Assembly: GCF_019091135.1 (NCBI RefSeq)
Contig: NZ_JAGXJW010000008.1
Coordinates: 4,571 to 68,570, forward strand
Direction: 5' to 3'
Length of the DNA stretch: 64,000 bases
Origin: Cohnella sp. GbtcB17
Lineage (GTDB): Bacteria; Bacillota; Bacilli; Paenibacillales; Paenibacillaceae
Below the pieces are notes generated by a model. The model was not told the origin of the DNA and did no database searches. It saw only the letters and a program-made list of their open reading frames with translations. Of this stretch, positions 27,741 to 35,729 are shown in pieces. Position 1 is the first letter of the stretch. Every line of letters starts with the position of its first letter. The position numbers and the translations under genes are program-made.

Positions 27741-29045
27741 ATGTCGAAAACGAAAAGGCTCAGCCTCCTGCTGGCCTCGTCCATACTCGCAGCTTCCCTC
27801 GCCGCTTGCGGTCAAAATGGCAACGCAGCTTCATCCGGTAACGCCACAGCGACTGCATCCGCCACCGTACCTGCGCCCGACGACGCAAGCGCGACGTCCC
27901 CGACCGCGTCGAATGCAGACGCCGCATCCTCCTCTTCTTCCGCGATTCCGGCGCAAACCGAATCCCCGCAACCAAGCACGTCGCCTTCCGCCGCGCCTTC
28001 GGCCGCAGCGTCCGAATCGCAGCACGCCGTCCAGGGTACGCCGACTGCGCTGCGCATGGCCGGCACGAAGATCGGCTGGACGGGCGGCAAAGGTTGGATC
28101 GCCAGAACCGACGACGGTGGCAAAACCTGGCACACGCAGTATAAGCACGACTACGAGGTGCTGCAAATTTTCGCGCTGAACGATCGGCAAGCGTGGGCGA
28201 CGCTCGACATCGGGGACGCCAAAGCCGTGAAGCTCGTGAAGACGACGGACGGCGGCAAAAACTGGAGCGATGCGGGGCAGATTCCGAGCTACGCCTTTTT
28301 CCATTTCGTCAATGAAAACGAAGCGTTCAGCGGATCGTGGACGACTCGGGACGGGGGCAAAACGTGGCAGGAGCTCTCGGTTCCCAAAGACCAGGTCGGG
28401 GACGTTTACTTCCACGACCGGAGCAACGGCTGGGCCGTCACCCAGACGGCGGGGAAAAAATTCAGCTTCCTCCGCACGCAGGACGGCGGGAAGACATGGG
28501 CCTCCGTCTACTCGAAAGCTTGGGAAGAGCAGCTGAACGGCGCGGTCATCCGCTCCGCCGGCAAAAACGACGCCTGGATCGAGCTGATCGGCGGTTCGGG
28601 AATGACCCAGACGTCGTATTCGCTGTTCCACACCGCGGACGGCGGCAAGAGCTGGCAGCCCGTCGTCGCCAACAGCACCGCCGGCGCAGGACCGGCTCCC
28701 GGCTTTAAAATGGACGACAAAGGCGTGCCGTCCAACGAAGGCAGCTCGCCCGGCACGCTTTATGTCGTCGACACGAAGACGGCGTTCCTCGGCGGCCAGT
28801 GCCAGGCCTGCGACAACCCGAATACGCTGGGCTACACGACGGACGGCGGCAAGACCTGGGTGAACGACAAGCCCCAGCTTCCGGGATACGGCAAGCAGCT
28901 GATCGCGGCCGCGGACGCCAAGCATGTCTCATGGATTCTTACCGATTCGCAAAATGCATCCGTTCTGTACGTGTCGCAAGACAGCGGCGCGCACTGGACC
29001 AAGACGCATACGTTCGCCAAGCCCGAAGACAGCGCCGCAAAGTAA
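27741..29045 (+). CDS. YCF48/BNR-repeat propeller lipoprotein
   Basis: 434 residues. ATG 27741 is chosen over 27732 because GGAGA (27728-27732) would overlap the earlier codon. The lipobox is LAAC (Cys23), followed by a roughly 75-residue Ala/Ser/Thr/Pro-rich tether. The rest is a propeller with recurring 'DGGKTW' Asp-box-like motifs ('RTDDGGKTWHTQYKH', 'TTDGGKNWSDAG', 'RTQDGGKTWASVY', 'TTDGGKTWVNDK'). Such proteins are bound to the outer face of the membrane; the role is unknown and an enzyme is unlikely. It is convergent with lspA. Confidence 0.85.
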   Translation: MSKTKRLSLLLASSILAASLAACGQNGNAASSGNATATASATVPAPDDASATSPTASNADAASSSSSAIPAQTESPQPSTSPSAAPSAAASESQHAVQGTPTALRMAGTKIGWTGGKGWIARTDDGGKTWHTQYKHDYEVLQIFALNDRQAWATLDIGDAKAVKLVKTTDGGKNWSDAGQIPSYAFFHFVNENEAFSGSWTTRDGGKTWQELSVPKDQVGDVYFHDRSNGWAVTQTAGKKFSFLRTQDGGKTWASVYSKAWEEQLNGAVIRSAGKNDAWIELIGGSGMTQTSYSLFHTADGGKSWQPVVANSTAGAGPAPGFKMDDKGVPSNEGSSPGTLYVVDTKTAFLGGQCQACDNPNTLGYTTDGGKTWVNDKPQLPGYGKQLIAAADAKHVSWILTDSQNASVLYVSQDSGAHWTKTHTFAKPEDSAAK

Positions 29046-29056
29046 CCGTTTAATGA

Positions 29057-29101
29057 AAGAAGCTTCAAGCCCGCTCTATGCGGACCTGAAGCTTCTTTTT
29101 C
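29057..29101. terminator. Bidirectional terminator between the YCF48-like gene and lspA
   Basis: AGAAGCTTCA (29058-29067) pairs with TGAAGCTTCT (29087-29096), followed by TTTTCTTTTC. A short A-run precedes the stem. Confidence 0.85.
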
Positions 29102-29114
29102 TTTTCAAATAGAC

Positions 29115-29651
29115 TCAGCATTCCTTCGGTTCCCCGATGTCGGGCTCCGGATTTTTCTTGGCCGCCCGCGCGTCCAGCAGCATGCCCACGATTCCAAGCA
29201 GCACGCCGATATTGATCGCGATGTCAGCCAGGTTCATGATGCCTCCGCCGACCGCCCACTCCAGGAAATCCGTCACTCGCGCGAAAAGCAGCCGGTCAAT
29301 CGCATTGCCGACGGCGCCGCCGGCGAAAAATCCCGCTCCCGCAGCAAGCCAGGGATTGCTCAGCTTGCCCTTGCGCTGCGCGTAGACGACCCAGACGACG
29401 ACCGCGATCGCGACCGGAATAAAAAGCCGTCCCCAACCCTCGAACGAGCTGCCCGCCGCGCCCGTATTTTCGTAATGGGTAAATTGCAAAACGCCGGGCC
29501 AAAACGAATGGGTGTCGCCCACGGGAAGCGATCTCCGAACGGCGATCTTGGCCAGCTGATCGACGGCGACGACGGCGATCAGCACGATGTAGACGAGCCC
29601 GAACCAGCGACGACCAGGCCGGCTATTCGCACTTGCGGACGGCCCGTTCAT
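29115..29651 (-). CDS. lspA: Lipoprotein signal peptidase II
   Basis: 178 residues with four membrane helices and the catalytic aspartate blocks 'GGAVGNAIDRL' and 'MNLADIAINIG', plus 'HYENTGAAGSSF'. It cleaves the signal peptide of prolipoproteins at the lipidated Cys. ATG 29651 overlaps the stop of the zinc-ribbon gene (ATGA), with CGGAG 10 bases upstream; the longer open frame would overlap that gene. As lspA is usually single and next to rluD-type genes, this may be a second copy (inference). Several lipoprotein substrates are encoded in the window. Confidence 0.9.
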   Translation of the reverse strand: MNGPSASANSRPGRRWFGLVYIVLIAVVAVDQLAKIAVRRSLPVGDTHSFWPGVLQFTHYENTGAAGSSFEGWGRLFIPVAIAVVVWVVYAQRKGKLSNPWLAAGAGFFAGGAVGNAIDRLLFARVTDFLEWAVGGGIMNLADIAINIGVLLGIVGMLLDARAAKKNPEPDIGEPKEC

Positions 29652-30088
29652 AACGCACGCTCCGTCGTCGGTCGGCCGCACTTGGGGCAGAACGCGAATT
29701 CGGACCGAAGCGCCGTGCCGCAGTACGGACAGAAGCCGTCCGTCCGATCGGAGGTCGCCCGTCCTTGGTCCGCCGGCGCATGGATACTCGCACCGCGATC
29801 TTCTCGGCGGCGTTCGAACGGATCGGGCTCCTCGTCCGAGTCGACGATATCGTAGAGCGACATCCGGTTGCGTCCCGTCGCGTTTTTAAAATGAATGACG
29901 GCTTGCACGATGCCCAGGCCAACGAAGACGACCCCGAACAACGGGAACACGATCCCGACCATCGGGAACGGCGAGCCCTTGGTCAGGTTAAAGGCGAAGA
30001 TCGTCCAAATGATGCCGAATACGATCGAAACGACGCTTCCCGCCGCTCCCATCGCCGACGGGCCTCTGCCCGGTTTGACGCTGCGCAT
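29648..30088 (-). CDS. Two-helix membrane protein with C-terminal zinc ribbon
   Basis: 146 residues: two membrane segments at about 15-65 ('VVSIVFGIIWTIFAFNL', 'VGIVFPLFGVVFVGLGIVQA'), an acidic/basic linker, and a zinc ribbon ('FCPYCGTAL', 'FAFCPKCGRPTT') with four Cys ligands. No enzyme motif is present. ATG 30088 has GAGGAGGG upstream. It is translationally coupled to lspA; a role beside it is only suggested by that. Confidence 0.8.
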   Translation of the reverse strand: MRSVKPGRGPSAMGAAGSVVSIVFGIIWTIFAFNLTKGSPFPMVGIVFPLFGVVFVGLGIVQAVIHFKNATGRNRMSLYDIVDSDEEPDPFERRREDRGASIHAPADQGRATSDRTDGFCPYCGTALRSEFAFCPKCGRPTTERAL

Positions 30089-30179
30089 GGCGATCCCTCC
30101 TCATGACTAAGTATACGCGATCGGGAAACGGGCCGTTGCGCTCAATCGCCTTGCCCGGCCAAGCCAGGTTAACCCTTAT

Positions 30180-31016
30180 TTAGCTTAACGCCGCCAAGAG
30201 CGCCAGTACCGCGATCGAAAGCAGCGTAGCGTCAAGCGGCGGTCTCCACGAAGGGCTGTACCGGGGATCCAGCAATAGCCGGAGGCGCACGTTGATCGAA
30301 GCGTCCGCGAAGGATGCGCTCGCCGTAGGCATTCCCTTGGCTCGGCCCTGCCGCAGCAGCTTCAACAGCGCGCCGCCAAGCGCCTCGGCGCCGCCGCCGG
30401 ACGCCGCGATCGCATGGCGATCCGCCAGCACTTCGACCGCCGTCCTGTACTTGTCCTCCGCCCAGCCCAGCAGCGGCACGTACCAGAGCGCCGTCCGGCT
30501 GAGCGACAGCGCGAACAGCGCGAGCGGATCGCGGCGCCTCAGATGATGCCGCTCATGCGCGACGACTGCCGCGAGCTCGGCCGGCTCCAGCATGCGCAGC
30601 AGTCCCGCGGACAATACGATCCGCGGCCGGAAAAAGCCGACGGTCATCGCGACGGGCGCTACCGCACGGATGATCGTGAGCTGTCTGCGGTCGAAGCCGA
30701 ACCGGCGCGCATAGCGCCTCGACAAGCGGTTGTCCGCCGTTCGGCGCAGCATGCGGCCGAAGCGCCGCGCGCAGACCGCCTCCCGGACAATCTGCCTTGC
30801 GCAGAAGACCAGCGTCGAGACGAACACCGCGCTCATCAAAGGAAGCGATATCGGAACTCCGATGTAACGGAACCAGGCGACGCAATAGTCGAACAGCACG
30901 AACGGCAGCTTGATCCCGAAGACGACCTTCAGCGCGAACATCGCCATCTGCGCCGCGACGAACGCCGAAACGGAAAGAGATGTGGCCAGCAGCCATCTCG
31001 AGCGGGCTTCCCACAT
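30180..31016 (-). CDS. M56-family membrane metallopeptidase without sensor domain
   Basis: 278 residues. Membrane helices surround the zinc motif His154-Glu-Arg-His-His158 ('VVAHERHHLRRRDPLALF'). This is the BlaR1/MecR1 protease family, which cleaves its partner BlaI-type repressor, but at under half the length of BlaR1 it lacks the extracellular penicillin-binding sensor. It starts 2 bases after the repressor stop. The signal must come through the membrane part or another protein (inference). Confidence 0.85.
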   Translation of the reverse strand: MWEARSRWLLATSLSVSAFVAAQMAMFALKVVFGIKLPFVLFDYCVAWFRYIGVPISLPLMSAVFVSTLVFCARQIVREAVCARRFGRMLRRTADNRLSRRYARRFGFDRRQLTIIRAVAPVAMTVGFFRPRIVLSAGLLRMLEPAELAAVVAHERHHLRRRDPLALFALSLSRTALWYVPLLGWAEDKYRTAVEVLADRHAIAASGGGAEALGGALLKLLRQGRAKGMPTASASFADASINVRLRLLLDPRYSPSWRPPLDATLLSIAVLALLAALS

Positions 31017-31018
31017 GT

Positions 31019-31435
31019 TTATCGTTCCTTTTTATGTTGTTTGAGCTGACGCTCCAACTGGTCCAGCAGATCGGGATCGACCTGCTCCAGGGCATCGACC
31101 ATGTGCGCGACGGCGCGCGAGCCGAATTCCTGAACCAGCTCGAAGGCAAGCTCCTTCGACTGCGCCTCGAGAAATTCGTCGCGGGTAAGGACCGGACGAT
31201 AAAGATGCGATTTGGAATTCGCCTTTTTGCTCAATATACCTTTGTCCACCAGCCGGTTCATCACCGTCATGACCGTGTTGAAGCTCATTGCCTTGTCCTT
31301 GTTCAGCGCCTGCTGCACTTCTTTGATCGTCAGCTCGCCCTCCGCCTCCCAAAGCGCGGTCATGATTCTGGCTTCGAGCGGTCCGAAAAAGCGTTCGAGG
31401 CCGTTGCCGTGAAATTTGAAATTATGCAGCTTCAT
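31019..31435 (-). CDS. BlaI/MecI/CopY-type repressor
   Basis: 138 residues from ATG 31435 (the frame also allows GTG 31450). The winged helix at about 8-80 shows 'LEARIMTALWEAEGELTIKE' and 'MSFNTVMTVMNRLVDKGIL', and a C-terminal dimer helix follows. These repressors bind dyad operators and are inactivated by proteolysis by the M56 partner encoded directly after. A dyad over its own -10 box suggests self-repression. No beta-lactamase gene is near, so the true target is open. Confidence 0.88.
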   Translation of the reverse strand: MKLHNFKFHGNGLERFFGPLEARIMTALWEAEGELTIKEVQQALNKDKAMSFNTVMTVMNRLVDKGILSKKANSKSHLYRPVLTRDEFLEAQSKELAFELVQEFGSRAVAHMVDALEQVDPDLLDQLERQLKQHKKER

Positions 31436-31457
31436 GTTCGTCCCACACACCCTTCAC

Positions 31458-31494
31458 ACTACGGATTATAGTTTTCCGAAGGTGCGCTCGTCAA
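31458..31494 (-). promoter_or_regulatory. Promoter with BlaI-like operator for the repressor/M56 operon
   Basis: On the minus strand TTGACG (31494-31489) and TATAAT (31470-31465) are 18 bases apart. The dyad ACTACGGATTATAGT (31458-31472), with arms ACTA/TAGT as in mec/bla operators, covers the -10 box. Confidence 0.75.
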
Positions 31495-31520
31495 CGTCGG
31501 CTCCCGACAGCGGCATCGGG

Positions 31521-31555
31521 TTGCGCAGCGTTTAAACTTTTGTTTATAATACAAA
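31521..31555 (+). promoter_or_regulatory. Promoter with inverted repeat for psuK-psuG
   Basis: TTGCGC (31521-31526) and TATAAT (31545-31550) with an 18-base spacer. TTTGT and ACAAA (31539-31555) form an inverted repeat centred on the -10 box, a plausible site for the winged-helix domain of the kinase encoded next. Confidence 0.6.
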
Positions 31556-31589
31556 CATAAGTCCAAAAAAAGAGTGGAAGGAGCGGCCT

Positions 31590-32702
31590 ATGGACCGCGA
31601 ACAGCAAATTTTGTCGTTCATTCGGCGCAATCCGTTCGTCTCCCAGCAGGAGCTCGCGGACGCTATCGGCATCTCCCGCAGCGCGGTCGCGGGTTATGTC
31701 GCTGCGCTAACCCGCAAAGGCAGCATTCGCGGCAGGGCGTACGTGCTCGCCGAAGAAGGCTCCGTGCTCTGCATCGGGGGCGCGAACCTGGACAGCAAAG
31801 CCCGCGGCAAGCAGCCGCTGCGGCTCGGCGCCTCCAATCCCGTCGCGGTCGCGGAGAGCTGCGGCGGCGTCGCGCGCAACATCGCGGCCAACCTCGCCGC
31901 GCTCTCCGCACGCGTCTCGCTGCTGACAGCGGTCGGCGACGACAAGGCCGGCGGCTGGCTGCTCGAGCGAACGGCGAGCCAGGGCGTCGACATCGGCCCG
32001 TCCCTCGTGCTGAGCGGCGAGAAGACCGGCAGCTACACCGCCATTCTGGGCGAAGACGGGGAATTGTTCATCGCCTTCGCCGATATGGACATCTACGAGC
32101 GGATCACGCCAGACACGCTCGAGGAGAAATGGCCGCACATCGCCGCTTCCAAGCTGGTCGTCGCGGACGCGAATCTTCCCGCCGCCAGCCTGGCCTGGCT
32201 GGCTCGCCGCTGCGGCGACGCCAATCTCCCGCTGTTCGTCGATCCGATCTCGCCGGAGAAGGCGAAGAAGCTGCCGGACAGGCTTGACGGCATCGCCGCG
32301 GTGTTCCCCAATCTCGCCGAAGCGCGCCAATTGGCCGGGCGGGGCGACGACGAGCCGCCGGCGGACGGCGGCGTCGCCGAATGGGCGGAGCTCGCCCGCC
32401 TCATCCTGGCGCGAGGCGCCGGCCATGTCCTGATCACGCTCGGCAAGCACGGCGCCTACTGCGCAGGGCCGGACGGCGAGCTTCATCTGCCGGCGCTGCC
32501 CGTCAAGGTCGTCGACGTCACCGGAGCCGGCGACGCATTTCTCGCCGGTGTCGCCTACGGCGTGCTGCGCGGCGAAGCCTTCGCGGATGCCTGCCGGTCC
32601 GGACTGGCAGCCGCGCGCATCGCGCTCGAGACCGCGAGCTCCTCCTCGGAGCAGCTGAATGAAGAGCGGCTGGCCGAAGCCGTCCGCGCAGCGAAAATTT
32701 AA
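31590..32702 (+). CDS. psuK: Pseudouridine kinase with N-terminal winged helix
   Basis: 370 residues. Residues 1-55 are a winged HTH ('ILSFIRRNPFVSQQELADAI', 'SRSAVAGYVAALTRKG'). The rest is a PfkB-family kinase with 'GGVARNIAANLAAL' and the catalytic/anion-hole motif 'DVTGAGDAFLAG'. The assignment to pseudouridine rests on psuG directly downstream: PsuK makes pseudouridine 5'-phosphate and PsuG splits it to uracil and ribose 5-phosphate. ATG 31590 has AAGGAG 7 bases upstream. The HTH suggests that the enzyme also regulates its own operon (inference). Confidence 0.88.
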   Translation: MDREQQILSFIRRNPFVSQQELADAIGISRSAVAGYVAALTRKGSIRGRAYVLAEEGSVLCIGGANLDSKARGKQPLRLGASNPVAVAESCGGVARNIAANLAALSARVSLLTAVGDDKAGGWLLERTASQGVDIGPSLVLSGEKTGSYTAILGEDGELFIAFADMDIYERITPDTLEEKWPHIAASKLVVADANLPAASLAWLARRCGDANLPLFVDPISPEKAKKLPDRLDGIAAVFPNLAEARQLAGRGDDEPPADGGVAEWAELARLILARGAGHVLITLGKHGAYCAGPDGELHLPALPVKVVDVTGAGDAFLAGVAYGVLRGEAFADACRSGLAAARIALETASSSSEQLNEERLAEAVRAAKI

Positions 32703-32740
32703 TTTTACCCAAATCTATCTAAAGGAAGGGAACGATCCCC

Positions 32741-33652
32741 ATGAACCCTTATATTCAACTGACCAAGGAAGTCCAGGACGCGCTGAACGAAGGCAAACCG
32801 ATTGTCGCATTGGAGACGACGATCATCTCGCACGGCATACCGTATCCGCAAAATATCGAGATGGCCCGCAAAGTCGAAGACATCATCCGCGAAAACGGCG
32901 CCGTCCCCGCGACGATCGGCATCATGAACGGCCGCATTCGGATCGGGCTCGACGCGGAAGGGCTTGAAGCGTTCGCCAATTCTCCGCAAGTCGAGAAGGT
33001 GAGCCGCCGCGACTTCGCGCACATCCTGTCCGCCGGCAAGATCGGCGCGACGACCGTGTCGGCCACGATGATCGGCGCCGCAATGGCCGGCATCGAAGTA
33101 TTCGCCACCGGCGGCATCGGCGGCGGCCACCGCGACGGCGGGGACAGCATGGACGTGGCCGCGGACCTGACCGAGCTGGCCCAGACGAACGTCGCCGGCG
33201 TCTGCGCAGGCGCGAAGTCCATTCTCGACATCGGCCGTACGCTCGAATATTTGGAAACCCATGGCGTGCCCGTCGTCGGCTACAGGACGGACGAATTCCC
33301 TTCGTTCTATGCCCGCGAGAGCGGCTTCGGCGTCGACTTCAGGCTCGATACGGCGGAAGAGGTCGCGGCCATGCTGCGGACGAAGTGGAACCTGGGCCTG
33401 GCGGGCGGCGCGATCGTCGCCAACCCGGTGCCGGCCGAGTACGCCCAGCCTGCGGACAAGATGGAAGCCGTCATCCGCCAGGCGCTGGACGAAGCCGATG
33501 CCCGGCATATTGCCGGCAAGCGCGTGACGCCGTTCCTCCTCGGACGAATCAAGGAGCTGACCGGCGGCAGCAGCCTCGACACGAACATCCAGCTCGTTTA
33601 CCACAACGCCAAGGTAGCGGCCGAGATTGCCGTGGCGCTGAAGGCGAAGTAA
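32741..33652 (+). CDS. psuG: Pseudouridine-5'-phosphate glycosidase
   Basis: 303 residues, typical length. The family blocks are '[15 protein letters not shown]', 'MNGRIRIGL', 'GATTVSATM', '[12 protein letters not shown]' and '[13 protein letters not shown]'. It breaks the C-C glycosidic bond of pseudouridine 5'-phosphate in the cytoplasm. It follows psuK by 38 bases and is closed by a terminator, giving a two-gene salvage operon. No adjacent nucleoside transporter is present. Confidence 0.95.
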   Translation: MNPYIQLTKEVQDALNEGKPIVALETTIISHGIPYPQNIEMARKVEDIIRENGAVPATIGIMNGRIRIGLDAEGLEAFANSPQVEKVSRRDFAHILSAGKIGATTVSATMIGAAMAGIEVFATGGIGGGHRDGGDSMDVAADLTELAQTNVAGVCAGAKSILDIGRTLEYLETHGVPVVGYRTDEFPSFYARESGFGVDFRLDTAEEVAAMLRTKWNLGLAGGAIVANPVPAEYAQPADKMEAVIRQALDEADARHIAGKRVTPFLLGRIKELTGGSSLDTNIQLVYHNAKVAAEIAVALKAK

Positions 33653-33673
33653 GTCAAGTCAGCGAAAATGACA

Positions 33674-33713
33674 AAAAGGGAAGAAATGGCCGCGGCCGCT
33701 TCTTCCCTTTTTT
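33674..33713 (+). terminator. Terminator of psuK-psuG
   Basis: GGGAAGAA (33678-33685) pairs with TTCTTCCC (33700-33707), followed by TTTTTT. The loop is itself GC-palindromic. Confidence 0.85.
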
Positions 33714-33732
33714 GCGCCCAATCCGATCCACG

Positions 33733-33762
33733 CGTGCACATTTTCAGTCGTGCCGTGCACAT
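33733..33762 (+). promoter_or_regulatory. Direct repeats upstream of cluster B (candidate YesN site)
   Basis: CGTGCACAT occurs at 33733-33741 and 33754-33762, exactly 21 bases (two helical turns) apart, on the same strand. It lies just upstream of a TAAAAT -10-like box at 33782-33787 that lacks a good -35. This geometry is typical of AraC-type activators, and an AraC-type regulator is encoded in the same cluster. Confidence 0.55.
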
Positions 33763-33794
33763 CGCCGCCCAAGCATCGTGCTAAAATCTAAAAT

Positions 33795-33808
33795 TGTAAA
33801 CGCTAACA
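33795..33808 (+). promoter_or_regulatory. CcpA (cre) site of cluster B
   Basis: TGTAAACGCTAACA matches the consensus TGWAANCGNTNWCA at every fixed position. It lies 8 bases past the -10-like box and 22 bases before the first start codon, a position for repression by CcpA when preferred sugars are present. Confidence 0.85.
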
Positions 33809-33830
33809 TGTACCGCAAAGGAGGAGAGCA

Positions 33831-34796
33831 ATGGCTCAGCCCGTTCCGGCCGCCCCATCCGTGCCCGCCCCAGAAGCGCCCGCAGCCGAAGTGACGCTGT
33901 GGCGGCGGATCGTGCGGCATCGCATGCTGTACCTGATGTTTTTGCCGGTAGCCGTGTACTACATCGTGTTCCGCTACTGGCCGATCGGACTTGCCTGGAT
34001 CGTTGCCTTCAAAGATCTGAAGCTCGGCATGGGCGTGTTAGACAGCGCCTGGGTCGGACTGGACAATTTCCGCGTCATGTTCGAGGACCCCGAGATCGTC
34101 AACGTGCTGCGCAATACGGTGGAGATCAGCCTGCTGCGCATCGTCGTCGGCTTTTTTCCGCCGATTATTCTGGCCATCATGTTCCACGACCTGTCTTCCG
34201 GCAGGTTAAAAAAATGGCTGCAGAGCGCCGTCTACATCCCCCACTTTTTTTCGTGGGTCATCATTTTCGGCATCGTGTTCGCGTTTTTCTCCACCGGCAC
34301 GGGCTTCGTCAACAATGTGCTGGAAGCGATGGGCCTGCCCCGAGTCGAGTTTTTCCTGTCCGAAGGTTGGTTCCGGCCGATCCTGATCGGCTCCGCGCTA
34401 TGGAAGGAGATCGGCTGGAGCACGATCATCTATCTCGCGGCGCTCAGCACGATCGACGCCCAGCTGTACGAGGCGGCCAGGATCGACGGCGCGGGACCGA
34501 TCCGCCGCATCTTCGCCGTCACGCTGCCCGGCATTCTGTCCGTCGTCACCTTCGTGCTCTGCCTCAGCCTCGGCAATATTTTGTTCGCGGGCGGCGAGCA
34601 GATCCTGCTGTTCTACAACAAAGCGGTGCTCGACACGGCGGACGTCATCGAGACGTGGGTGTATCGCGAGGGACTGAGCCGGCTGCAATTCAGCGTGGGG
34701 ACGGCCGTGGGTTTGTTCCAGTCGCTGATCGGCATGGTCGTCATCCTGGCCGGGAATACGCTGGCGAAGCGGTATACCGGCCGCGGCATCTGGTAG
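33831..34796 (+). CDS. LplB-type carbohydrate ABC permease (cluster B)
   Basis: 321 residues with a Pro/Ala-rich cytoplasmic N-terminus, six membrane segments and the EAA loop 'EAARIDGAGPIRRIFAVTLP'. AAAGGAGGAG precedes ATG 33831. It pairs with the LplC-type protein starting 12 bases downstream. As first gene of the cluster it is directly under the cre site. Confidence 0.93.
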   Translation: MAQPVPAAPSVPAPEAPAAEVTLWRRIVRHRMLYLMFLPVAVYYIVFRYWPIGLAWIVAFKDLKLGMGVLDSAWVGLDNFRVMFEDPEIVNVLRNTVEISLLRIVVGFFPPIILAIMFHDLSSGRLKKWLQSAVYIPHFFSWVIIFGIVFAFFSTGTGFVNNVLEAMGLPRVEFFLSEGWFRPILIGSALWKEIGWSTIIYLAALSTIDAQLYEAARIDGAGPIRRIFAVTLPGILSVVTFVLCLSLGNILFAGGEQILLFYNKAVLDTADVIETWVYREGLSRLQFSVGTAVGLFQSLIGMVVILAGNTLAKRYTGRGIW

Positions 34797-34808
34797 AGGA
34801 GGCTGCAT

Positions 34809-35690
34809 ATGAAAAGCAATTCGGCTGGCGAACGCGCCTACCAGATCGCGATCCATCTCATCGTCCTGCTCGTCGCGGCATCGGCCGTCTTTCCCCTGCT
34901 GTATGTCATCGGCATGTCGCTGACGACCAAGTCGGAGATGATCGCCCGCGATTATTTCGTCATTGTCCCCCATGCCCCGACGCTGGAGGCCTACAAGCGG
35001 ATCATGTCCTCCTCCGTCATCTGGCATTCGTTCGTCGTCTCCGTCCTGCGGAGCACGGTCGGCCCGCTGCTTACGCTGACGCTCACCGCCATCGGCGCTT
35101 ATGTGCTGGCGCAGCGGACGCTGCCCGGCCGCGGCATCTTCCTGTTCTTCATCCTCGCCACGATTCTGTTCAACGGCGGACTGATTCCGACCTATCTGGT
35201 CGTCAAGCAGACGGGACTGATCGATTCGTTCTGGTCGATGATTCTGCCGATCATGGTGGACAGCTTCGGACTGCTGGTCATTAAGATTTTCATCGAAAAT
35301 CTGCCCGACGGCCTGACCGAATCCGCGCGGATCGACGGCGCCGGCGACTGGAGCATGCTGTGGCGGATCGTGCTGCCGCTCGCAGCCCCCGCACTCGCGG
35401 CCATAGGCCTGTTCAACCTGGTCGCGCACTGGAACAGCTGGTTCGACGCGCTGCTGTACTTGAACGACAAGTCGATGTACCCGCTGCAGATGGTGCTCAA
35501 GAACATGCTCACGATCGACTCCGTCAGCGGCGACTCGATGAACGCGATGCTGAAGACGTCGCAGTCGATCAGCACGGAGACGCTGAAAATGGCGGCCGTC
35601 GTCGTCGGCATCATCCCGGTGCTGTGCGTCTATCCGTTTTTGCAAAAGCATTTTGCCAAAGGCATGTACATGGGCTCCGTGAAAGGCTGA
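34809..35690 (+). CDS. LplC-type carbohydrate ABC permease (cluster B)
   Basis: 293 residues, six membrane segments, EAA loop 'ESARIDGAGDWSMLWRIVLP' and the family C-terminus 'HFAKGMYMGSVKG'. GAGGAGG lies upstream of ATG 34809. It is the second half of the cluster B permease; no ATPase is encoded nearby. Confidence 0.93.
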   Translation: MKSNSAGERAYQIAIHLIVLLVAASAVFPLLYVIGMSLTTKSEMIARDYFVIVPHAPTLEAYKRIMSSSVIWHSFVVSVLRSTVGPLLTLTLTAIGAYVLAQRTLPGRGIFLFFILATILFNGGLIPTYLVVKQTGLIDSFWSMILPIMVDSFGLLVIKIFIENLPDGLTESARIDGAGDWSMLWRIVLPLAAPALAAIGLFNLVAHWNSWFDALLYLNDKSMYPLQMVLKNMLTIDSVSGDSMNAMLKTSQSISTETLKMAAVVVGIIPVLCVYPFLQKHFAKGMYMGSVKG

Positions 35691-35729
35691 GGCGCCTACT
35701 ATTCCTTCTATTATCAAGGGGGCATTCCT

